This document shows positions 7,846 through 15,009 of a stretch of DNA of 64,000 bases, one piece after another (the stretch's first letter is position 1; every line of letters starts with the position of its first letter). Origin of the DNA: Treponema sp. GTDB lineage: Bacteria > Spirochaetota > Spirochaetia > Treponematales > Treponemataceae. Where the stretch lies: assembly GCA_016296575.1 (NCBI GenBank), contig JAEDJA010000001.1, forward strand, positions 62,001-126,000, given 5' to 3'. The position numbers and the translations under genes are program-made. A model generated the notes under the pieces. The model saw nothing but the letters and a program-made list of their open reading frames with translations. It was not told where the DNA came from and made no database searches.

Positions 7846-10602
7846 ATGAAAAAATCTGTAATTTTTGCCATTTCTTTATCAGCACTTCTTATTTCCTGTA
7901 CAAGTACACCGGAAGCCAGAAAGGAAACTCCACATGAACTGATTAAATCGGGCCGTATCAATGAAGCCAAAATGCAGTTCCAGATGCCAAGTGATATTAA
8001 CGGACAGGATGAAGACGGTAACACAGTTCTGCATCTTTCTGCCGCTAACAACGATGTTGATTTAGTTACATTCCTTTGTATCCGCGGAGCAAACACAGAA
8101 ATCAAAAACTTTGAAGGCGATACTCCTCTCCATGTTGCCATCAAAAACGGAGCTTATGATTCGGCAAAAATGCTTGTTCAGATGGGTGCTAATCTTTTTG
8201 AAAAAAATGCAGAAAAGAAAACTGCCCTTGACCTTGGACTTAAAACAGATCCTATTTATTATGATTATTTTATCACCACAAAATCAGGAGAAATCCGTGA
8301 TGTAGATGGACAGACAATCGTTCATTATTTTGTACTCACTCAGAATTTAAAAGGTGTTGAATACTGTATTAAGAATGGAATTCCAGTTTCAGTTATGGAT
8401 AATTTCGGTAAAACACCTTTGGATGTAGCTTTCTCCATGGTAGAAAGTGATACAGCTGTAAAAATTGCCGCTGCTCTTATTATGGGAGGCGCAGAACCTG
8501 TAGAAACAGATTTTGCTTACTTCCAGGATGCCATCAGTTCCCGAAATCTGAATACTCGTTTTGATGATGGACAGACTCCTCTTCACATGAGTGCAATTTA
8601 CGGTCATACAGCAATCGCAAAATATCTTATTGAAAATAACGCCAACCTGGATGTACAGGATTCAAGTGGAGCAACTCCTCTTCACGAAGCTGTTCGTTAT
8701 GGCCGTCTTGATATTGCAAAAATGCTTCTTTCTGTTGGAGCAAACGTTAACGCTAAAGATAATCTGGGTAAAACTCCTGTAATGCTGGTAATTCCACAGG
8801 AAAAACTTGTTGATACATACCGTCTTCTTATTTCATACAACGCAGATCTTGCCGAAAAAGACAGTTTTGGTGATACAGTCATCCATACAGCAACAATGAT
8901 GCATGTACCTGTACACGTGCTTCGTCTCCTTGCTTCAAACGGTGCAGATATTAATGCCAAGAACAAAGAAGGTGTTACACCTTTTGAAATTGCCGTTCAG
9001 TACAAAGACATTGCATCTACAGAATTCTTTGCCGTAAGTGGTGCAGATATTCACTCAAAAGATACACGTGGAAACAGTCCCTTGCTTTTGGCCCTTGCCA
9101 ACGGAGATGAACTTTTTGAAAGAACAGTTTCAGTTCAGAATGTTCAGACTCAGGATTCTGACGGAAATACACCTCTTCACGTAGCACTTCTTCAGGATGC
9201 ATCTCTTTCAAAGATACGTTACATTATCCGTCTTACAGAAGATGTAAATATCCGTAACTCTGAAGGTAATTCTCCTTTGTTCCTTGCAATTCAGAAAAAC
9301 CGCCGGGAAGTAGGGGAAATGCTTTTGGAAAAAAATGCTGACATCTTCTCCACAAATACAAATAACCAGTCTCCTCTTCGTCTTGCACTTATCAACGGTG
9401 GCGATATTCAAGACTGGCTCATCACATCAAAAACAATTAAGTCAACAGATGGTTCTGGAAATACAGCTCTTCATTATGCAGCAGAGTGGCAGCTCAAGAA
9501 AGCTATTAAATCTCTGGTAGATAAGGGAGCAGAACCAAATGCCAAAAATGCCAATGGTGAAAATCCATTATTCAGTGCTGTAAAAACAAATAATCCTGAC
9601 ATTATTACACTGCTGGTAGAAAAAGGTACTTTGATTCATGAACGTGATAACCTTGGAAGTACAGCTCTTCACATGGCAGTAAGATGGGATGCTGATAAAG
9701 CCCTTGAAAAACTGATTAAAATGAAGATTGATATTAATGCACAGAATTCAAGCGGAAAATCAGCTCTTGCAGAAGCTGCCCTTGCCGGAAAAACTGACCT
9801 TGCAACAATTCTTCTGGAAAACGGTGCAGATGTAAACTCCAGCGATGTTACAGGTGTTACAATCCTTATGGATGCCATTCGCAGTCAGAATGCAAAGGTT
9901 GTAAAGCTTCTTTTGAAATATAACGCAAACTCACAGATTCAGGAAATCAACGGACGAAATGCTTACCACGAGGCAGCCGCTTCTGGAAATCTTGAAATCA
10001 TCAAAATGATTTACAAAGCAGGTGGAAATCCTCTTTCAAGAGATAAACACGGAAATACTCCATTCGGACAGGTTCTTGATAAGGATACAGAGATTATTCT
10101 TGCAGTACTTGGAAACAACGTAAATATTACAGACAGTGACGGAAACTCTCCAATCCATATTGTGGTTCAGAACCGCTGCTCTGTAAAACTTTTGAACGAG
10201 CTTATTTATCTTGGATACCCAATCGACAGCCGCAACAGTGACGGATTTACACCGCTGAGTCACGCTGTAGAAAAAGGCTATGCAGAAATTGCACTTAAAC
10301 TTTTGGAAAACGGTGCAAATCCTTTCCAGTCTATCGACAAAAAAGGTGCCAATGCTGTTACAATTGCCCTTGAGAAAAACAATAAAAAGATTATTTCTGA
10401 TATTGTAAAATATGCAGGCTCCATGACCGACATTCAGGGAAATACAATCCTTCACTATGCCGCTAAATCTTCAAAAGCAGACACTGTACGTGATCTTCTT
10501 TCTTATGGTCTTAAAAAAGACGTTAAAAATATCTCCGGCGACACTCCATATATGGTTGCCGTAAGATGGAAGAAAAAGGATAACGCAGATCTGCTTAAAT
10601 AA
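7846..10602 (+). CDS. Ankyrin-repeat lipoprotein with about 26 repeats
   Basis: About 918 residues. The start at 7846 is preferred over an in-frame ATG at 7831 because AGAGGA lies 5-6 nt upstream and the N-terminus is then a clean lipoprotein signal: MKKSVIFAISLSALLISC, with the lipobox ending at Cys18. The rest of the protein is a solenoid of about 26 ankyrin-like units of roughly 33 residues (for example DGNTPLHVALL, SGATPLHEAVRYGR, LGSTALHMAVRWD), with no other domain visible. It is therefore a membrane-anchored periplasmic or surface protein-binding scaffold. The partner is unknown. Divergent from uraA and convergent with the GH3 gene, whose stop begins 2 bp past its own. Confidence 0.9.
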   Translation: MKKSVIFAISLSALLISCTSTPEARKETPHELIKSGRINEAKMQFQMPSDINGQDEDGNTVLHLSAANNDVDLVTFLCIRGANTEIKNFEGDTPLHVAIKNGAYDSAKMLVQMGANLFEKNAEKKTALDLGLKTDPIYYDYFITTKSGEIRDVDGQTIVHYFVLTQNLKGVEYCIKNGIPVSVMDNFGKTPLDVAFSMVESDTAVKIAAALIMGGAEPVETDFAYFQDAISSRNLNTRFDDGQTPLHMSAIYGHTAIAKYLIENNANLDVQDSSGATPLHEAVRYGRLDIAKMLLSVGANVNAKDNLGKTPVMLVIPQEKLVDTYRLLISYNADLAEKDSFGDTVIHTATMMHVPVHVLRLLASNGADINAKNKEGVTPFEIAVQYKDIASTEFFAVSGADIHSKDTRGNSPLLLALANGDELFERTVSVQNVQTQDSDGNTPLHVALLQDASLSKIRYIIRLTEDVNIRNSEGNSPLFLAIQKNRREVGEMLLEKNADIFSTNTNNQSPLRLALINGGDIQDWLITSKTIKSTDGSGNTALHYAAEWQLKKAIKSLVDKGAEPNAKNANGENPLFSAVKTNNPDIITLLVEKGTLIHERDNLGSTALHMAVRWDADKALEKLIKMKIDINAQNSSGKSALAEAALAGKTDLATILLENGADVNSSDVTGVTILMDAIRSQNAKVVKLLLKYNANSQIQEINGRNAYHEAAASGNLEIIKMIYKAGGNPLSRDKHGNTPFGQVLDKDTEIILAVLGNNVNITDSDGNSPIHIVVQNRCSVKLLNELIYLGYPIDSRNSDGFTPLSHAVEKGYAEIALKLLENGANPFQSIDKKGANAVTIALEKNNKKIISDIVKYAGSMTDIQGNTILHYAAKSSKADTVRDLLSYGLKKDVKNISGDTPYMVAVRWKKKDNADLLK

Positions 10603-10603
10603 G

Positions 10604-12289
10604 CTATTTAATGAAGGGAGCTTCTCCGGTTGCTTTGTATTCGCCGGCCAGAGCTCCCATCATTGCTTTAAACGTCCAGTCACTCCAGCTGTAACCCATG
10701 ATTATGGTGTCTGCCCATTCCAGTTTTTCTGCAAATACCGGTGACATAATCGAAAGAATGATGATCTTTTTTCCACTTTCACGAAGCTTATTTGCAATTG
10801 TAGCGTGCCTTTCGTTTGCTACGTTTATGATGATAGTGTCATAGCTTTTTGCTGTAGCAAGAATATTGTCACATACCCATTGTGTTTCATTTGGACCAAG
10901 CTCATAATTGAACCTAAACTCCTTTGCTTTAGGATAACGGCTTTTTCCTTCTGCAAAGAATTCAGGAAGAGCGCCAACAAGAAGAATATTTCCACTGTTT
11001 TTTTCTGTAGCTGGAATCAGATTTGCGGTGTTTTTATAAACAGTGATTGAACGGCAGGCCTGTTCCAAAAAGAATAATTCACCTTCCTTGTCCGGCACCT
11101 GTTTGTCAATGTTTGACTGGCTTGGATCAGGATAAAGTGGAGCTGCATTATCGCTTTTAAAATATTCCAGTTTAGAAAGAATAACCCGACGTGCCGCATC
11201 TTTTACACGAGCCTTGAAAGCTTCGTCAGTTTGCATCAGTTTCAGGTTAACTGTCCAAAGAGCTTCATTCAGACGAGCAGTGGTAGATGAAAGAATAATG
11301 TCATTACCAGCTTCAATTGCCATGCGGAAGGCGCTGGAAAGAGAACCTGCGTAAAGGGTAGCTCCGTTCATCATCATATCGTCGGTAATAATGAGTCCCT
11401 GGTATCCCATCTGGTTTCTTAAAAGATCAGTAAGAAAATATTTTGAAAGGGAAGCCGGGGCTCCACTTTTGTCAATCTGAGGAAATGCCAGATGTCCGCT
11501 CATGACTGCAGGAACTCCGGCTTTTACAAGATAGCTGAAAGGTACCAGTTCACGGTTAGAAAAGGTGTCCCAGTCAATATTTACTTCAGGAAGAAAAACG
11601 TGAGAATCGTAGGGAGTGTCTCCGTGTCCAGGAAAATGCTTTACTGTAGGAATAACTCCCGCTGCAATGCTTCCTGCGGCCCATGCTGCTCCCAAAATTC
11701 CTGATTTATTTGGATCTTCTCCAAAGGAACGGGAACCAATAATTGTAGAATCATGGTCCGTAAAAAGATCTACTGTAGGTGCAAAATTCATGTTGATGCC
11801 AAGGCACTTGATTTCTTTGCTGATGTAATAAGCGCTGTACCATGAATCACTTATATAACCTGAAGCACCAATTGCCATGTTCCCTGGAGTGATAGAAGTA
11901 TTGCCTTTTACGTGGCGAATCCATCCGCCTTCCTGGTCTGTTGCAACAAAAAGAGGAATCTTAAAACGACCGGCAGAAGCTTTTTTCTGAACTGATGAAA
12001 TTGATTTTGCCACCTGATAAATGTCGTCAGTGTTCCATCCAAAAACCTTTACACTTCCAAGTCCCCGGTCTACCCAGTCATTTAAAAGTGCACTTGGTTC
12101 AGCTCCGGCCCAACCGAACATAAGAATCTGGGAATACAGTTCTTCATCGGTCATTTCATTTACAATGTAGTCAGCCAGCTGGTCATTTGGTGCATCTGTC
12201 CAAAAGTTTATTTCTGCAAAAACTGAAGATGAAAGTCCTGCCAGTAAAAGTGACAAAACTCCGACTATTTTTTTAATTGTTTTTTTCAT
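10604..12289 (-). CDS. Exported GH3 beta-N-acetylhexosaminidase (NagZ-like)
   Basis: Glycoside hydrolase family 3. The start at 12289 gives a signal peptide, MKKTIKKIVGVLSLLLAGLSSSVFA; an upstream in-frame start would lengthen the N-terminus unnaturally. NagZ signatures are present: TDQEGGWIRHVKG, then KHFPGHGDTPYDSHVFLPEV with the Asp-His general-acid dyad, and GLIITDDMMMNGA carrying the nucleophile Asp. A C-terminal GH3 alpha/beta domain of about 200 residues follows, which the shortest NagZ proteins lack. Likely substrate: N-acetylglucosaminides of peptidoglycan or other glycans, processed outside the cytoplasm. Its start overlaps the trxB stop by 17 bp, so the two are probably one transcript. 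Confidence 0.87.
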   Translation of the reverse strand: MKKTIKKIVGVLSLLLAGLSSSVFAEINFWTDAPNDQLADYIVNEMTDEELYSQILMFGWAGAEPSALLNDWVDRGLGSVKVFGWNTDDIYQVAKSISSVQKKASAGRFKIPLFVATDQEGGWIRHVKGNTSITPGNMAIGASGYISDSWYSAYYISKEIKCLGINMNFAPTVDLFTDHDSTIIGSRSFGEDPNKSGILGAAWAAGSIAAGVIPTVKHFPGHGDTPYDSHVFLPEVNIDWDTFSNRELVPFSYLVKAGVPAVMSGHLAFPQIDKSGAPASLSKYFLTDLLRNQMGYQGLIITDDMMMNGATLYAGSLSSAFRMAIEAGNDIILSSTTARLNEALWTVNLKLMQTDEAFKARVKDAARRVILSKLEYFKSDNAAPLYPDPSQSNIDKQVPDKEGELFFLEQACRSITVYKNTANLIPATEKNSGNILLVGALPEFFAEGKSRYPKAKEFRFNYELGPNETQWVCDNILATAKSYDTIIINVANERHATIANKLRESGKKIIILSIMSPVFAEKLEWADTIIMGYSWSDWTFKAMMGALAGEYKATGEAPFIK

Positions 12290-13187
12290 AAATATACTCT
12301 TTTGCACTGTAGGCGGCTGTAGCACCATCACTTACAGCTGTTACTATCTGTCGCAGCGGTTTTGCCCTTACATCACCTGCAGCAAAAAGTCCTGGAATAA
12401 GGGTTGCCATGTTTTCATCAGTAATGATGTAGCCCCCTTTGTCCTTCTGCAAAAAGTCTATAAGCTCTGTCTGAGGTTCCATTCCTGTAAAAATAAAAAC
12501 TGCATCTGCTTTTTCTGTTGATTCTTCACCGGTTTTTGTATTCTGGAAGGTTACCTGTTCAACAAGATTTGTTCCTGCAATTTCTGTAATCACTGTGTCG
12601 TATTTTATTTTTACACCAGCGGCAATCATTTTCTCTACAACGGCTTTCTGGGCTCGAAGTTCATTTCTGCGGTGAACAAGAGTTACATCCTTTGAAATGG
12701 AAGAAAGATAAATTGCTTCAGCACAGGCACTGTCTCCACCGCCCACAACAAGAATCCTTTTGTTTTTAAAGAATGGTCCGTCACAAACGGCACAGTATGA
12801 AACGCCCCGACCATTAAATTCTTTTTCGCCTTTTACTTCCAGTGTTCTGTGTACAGCACCAGTGGCCAGCAAAACGCAGAGTGCAGTGTAGGTTTCTTTT
12901 TTAGTGTGAACCTGAAATTCATCTTTGATTTTATCCAGAGAAATTACTTTTTCTGTCTTGATTTCAGCACCAAAATCCAGAGCCATTTTACGCATGTTGT
13001 CGGTAAATGTTTTTCCGTTGGTGTTTCCCATACCAGGATAGTTTTCAAGCTGTGTAATCTGCATTACCTGTCCGCCCGAACTGTCGGTTTCAAGAACAAG
13101 AGTTTTCAATCCAAAACGGGCACCATATTGTGCCGCTGCAAGTCCAGCTGGACCTGATCCGATAATGATAAAATCGTAGTTACTCAT
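12273..13187 (-). CDS. trxB: Thioredoxin reductase
   Basis: A 304-residue, low-molecular-weight thioredoxin-disulfide reductase. It has the N-terminal FAD motif IIGSGPAGLAAAQYGAR, the redox-active CAVC in GVSYCAVCDGPFF, the NADPH motif VVGGGDSACAEA, and a C-terminal FAD-binding segment GLFAAGDVRAKPLRQIVTAVSDGA. Length is normal. It transfers electrons from NADPH to thioredoxin in the cytosol. The exported GH3 gene is overlapped downstream, an unrelated function that suggests a shared transcript only. Confidence 0.95.
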   Translation of the reverse strand: MSNYDFIIIGSGPAGLAAAQYGARFGLKTLVLETDSSGGQVMQITQLENYPGMGNTNGKTFTDNMRKMALDFGAEIKTEKVISLDKIKDEFQVHTKKETYTALCVLLATGAVHRTLEVKGEKEFNGRGVSYCAVCDGPFFKNKRILVVGGGDSACAEAIYLSSISKDVTLVHRRNELRAQKAVVEKMIAAGVKIKYDTVITEIAGTNLVEQVTFQNTKTGEESTEKADAVFIFTGMEPQTELIDFLQKDKGGYIITDENMATLIPGLFAAGDVRAKPLRQIVTAVSDGATAAYSAKEYIYEKNN

Positions 13188-13254
13188 AAGAAGATTATAG
13201 AATGAAAATCCAAAAATTGCATCCTATAATATATCTAAAATCTCTAATAAATAC

Positions 13255-13283
13255 TTGTCATTTCTTCATTCCTGCCTTATACT
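13255..13283 (+). promoter_or_regulatory. Sigma-70-like promoter of the SUMF1-type lipoprotein gene
   Basis: TTGTCA (13255-13260), 17-nt spacer, TATACT (13278-13283). The predicted transcription start is only about 8 nt before the ATG at 13298, so the mRNA would be almost leaderless. Confidence 0.65.
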
Positions 13284-13297
13284 GATTTCACTAACGA

Positions 13298-14572
13298 ATG
13301 AAAAAACTTACATTACAATCTTCTCTCCTTTTAGGACTGCTTTGGGTGGGGCTGTCAGGATGTAAGTCAGGGCTATTTATGGATGTTGGATTAGCCATGA
13401 CTGAAGCTGCCAGTACGGGAAGAACAGATAATGGAAGTAGAACATTTTTACAGACCTCATTTCCTCATTATCCCGACATTTCTTCGGACAATGCTCTTGT
13501 TTTCGATGATCTTCTGAATAATAAGAAGATTTTTTCACGGGTGATTTCTAATTCAAGCGAAAAGAAAATCCTTACATCCCAGATTGTCATTGATGTTCCA
13601 GACGAATCTGCCTGGGATGATTATATTGATGACAGTTACAATCATGTTGATAACTACATGCATCACCACGGTCCTGATTTTTACAAAGGTGTTTTCCGCC
13701 GTGGCAGAACCATTACCCTTAAGCCCTACGCTCTTGGTCAATTTGAAGTTACCCGAGAGCTATATGAAGCTGTTCTCAAACTGGAAGATTCTTCTGAAGT
13801 TAATAAAACACCTTCCTATTTTTCAGGCTATGGTGATAAATCCACTGCAGAAGGAGAGTCTTCCGAAAAAAGACCAGTAGAATCTGTTTCCTGGTATGAT
13901 GCCGTATATTTTTGCAATGCCCTGACAAAGTGCACAATGCCTGAGTCAAACTGTGTTTATGAAATCAGTTCCATTGTCCGTGATGAAGATACCCGTTCCA
14001 TTGTTTCAGCTGTAGTCCGTGCCAACTATGACCGCTATGGTTACCGTCTTCCAACAGAAAATGAATGGGAATTTGCTGCCCGAGGTGGTGATGTTGATGG
14101 TTCTGACTGGCGCTATGCTTTTGCCGGAATTGATTCCAACGGAACTTACAAGGTTTTCTCATATTATTACAAGGCCAATGTTGATGTACGATACCGTCTT
14201 TACGACGGAAGATGCTTGTGGCTTATAAATGATGATAATTTAAGAAAAGTAGCCTGGTATTATGACGACAACCTTCAATACAATCACCAGGGTTATGCAG
14301 AACATGAAACCGGCAAAAAACTTGCAAATATACTTGGTCTTTACGATATGAGTGGAAATGTCCGTGAGTGGTGTACAGACGGCTATACGGCAAGTGTATT
14401 TGACAAAACCGAAAATAATCCTGCAAAACCAGTTGCCTTTGATACTGCCGTAATACGAGGAGGAGCCTGGAATGACCCAGCCTATGACTGCAGCGTAAGT
14501 TCCAGAAATTATCACAAGCTTTCAACTTCATCTAACGCCACCGGCATCCGAATATGCCGCACACTCCCGTAA
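13298..14572 (+). CDS. SUMF1/formylglycine-generating-enzyme-like lipoprotein
   Basis: 424 residues. The N-terminus MKKLTLQSSLLLGLLWVGLSGC ends in a lipobox, so it is probably a lipoprotein. From about residue 140 there is a SUMF1/FGE-sulfatase fold: LGQFEVTRELYEAV, PVESVSWYDAVYFCNALT, YRLPTENEWEFAARGG, GLYDMSGNVREWCTDG and RGGAWND near the C-terminus. Many bacterial members bind sugars or act as structural lectin-like domains rather than generating formylglycine; no sulfatase gene is in the window, so enzymatic activity is not claimed. There is no Shine-Dalgarno sequence before the ATG. Confidence 0.85.
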   Translation: MKKLTLQSSLLLGLLWVGLSGCKSGLFMDVGLAMTEAASTGRTDNGSRTFLQTSFPHYPDISSDNALVFDDLLNNKKIFSRVISNSSEKKILTSQIVIDVPDESAWDDYIDDSYNHVDNYMHHHGPDFYKGVFRRGRTITLKPYALGQFEVTRELYEAVLKLEDSSEVNKTPSYFSGYGDKSTAEGESSEKRPVESVSWYDAVYFCNALTKCTMPESNCVYEISSIVRDEDTRSIVSAVVRANYDRYGYRLPTENEWEFAARGGDVDGSDWRYAFAGIDSNGTYKVFSYYYKANVDVRYRLYDGRCLWLINDDNLRKVAWYYDDNLQYNHQGYAEHETGKKLANILGLYDMSGNVREWCTDGYTASVFDKTENNPAKPVAFDTAVIRGGAWNDPAYDCSVSSRNYHKLSTSSNATGIRICRTLP

Positions 14573-14596
14573 TAAATATTAGTATAAGTTATAATG

Positions 14597-14622
14597 AAAG
14601 GACCTGCGAGGGTCCTTTTTTT
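14597..14622 (+). terminator. Intrinsic terminator 1 before the tandem repeat
   Basis: AAAGGACC pairs perfectly with GGTCCTTT around TGCGAG, followed by a run of T. It ends the SUMF1-type gene and is the first of three near-identical terminators spaced by the repeat unit. Confidence 0.8.
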
Positions 14623-14623
14623 A

Positions 14624-14801
14624 GTCAGTTTCGTATAGGCGGAGCCGGGGTTCGAGTCAGAGAAGCTCTGAGAGTAGGACATAAGGCACTTCGGGGAGAA
14701 CCGTAGAATGTCCGTTAAACTCTCATTGCGAAACTGACCCGGTTCCCGGCGTAAGCATATACACGCGTAAAACTGAAAGGACCCTGGCGGATCCTTTTTT
14801 A
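14624..14801 (+). repeat. Structured tandem repeat, copy 1 (178 nt, with own terminator)
   Basis: The unit starts GTCAGTTTCG and contains its perfect complement CGAAACTGAC at 14729-14738. Nested inside are GGACAT/ATGTCC (14677-14682 with 14708-14713), GAGAG/CTCTC (14670-14674 with 14720-14724) and a small hairpin CAGAG/CTCTG (14658-14670). GCCGGG at 14644-14649 can pair with CCCGGC at 14745-14750, crossing the outer stem. The unit closes with a terminator at 14776-14800 (one stem mismatch). The first 129 nt are identical in copy 2. The stretch between the SUMF1-type gene and glgP (437 bp) holds only these repeats. No open reading frame is convincing. A structured small RNA or mobile palindromic repeat is likely. 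Confidence 0.8.
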
Positions 14802-14980
14802 GTCAGTTTCGTATAGGCGGAGCCGGGGTTCGAGTCAGAGAAGCTCTGAGAGTAGGACATAAGGCACTTCGGGGAGAACCGTAGAATGTCCGTTAAACTC
14901 TCATTGCGAAACTGACCCGGTTCCCGGCGTTAGCATATACACGTGTTAAAGTGAAAGGACCCTGGCGGGTCCTTTTTTTA
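14802..14980 (+). repeat. Structured tandem repeat, copy 2 (179 nt, with own terminator)
   Basis: Identical to copy 1 for 129 nt (14802-14930), then differing by scattered substitutions (for example GTAAGC to GTTAGC, ACGCG to ACGTG). It ends in a terminator with a perfect stem, AAAGGACCC/GGGTCCTTT at 14954-14975 plus a T run. A truncated third copy (GTCAGTTTC and a few more bases, from 14981) follows directly, so the array was once longer or was made by unequal recombination. Confidence 0.8.
14954..14979 (+). terminator. Intrinsic terminator 3, end of repeat copy 2
   Basis: Perfect 9-bp stem AAAGGACCC/GGGTCCTTT around TGGC, followed by seven T. Confidence 0.75.
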
Positions 14981-15009
14981 GTCAGTTTCCTATTGTTTCA
15001 GTGCCTGTT

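Noticed and set aside
14650..14660. tRNA-like T-arm sequence GGTTCGAGTC in the tandem repeat
   Set aside because: The flanking bases do not make a T stem, and no acceptor stem, anticodon arm or CCA end can be built around it.
14700..14750. Integron attC site in the tandem repeat (GTTAAAC resembles the R' core)
   Set aside because: Treponema denticola has an integron, but the matching RYYYAAC core is missing and the palindrome ends differ from attC.
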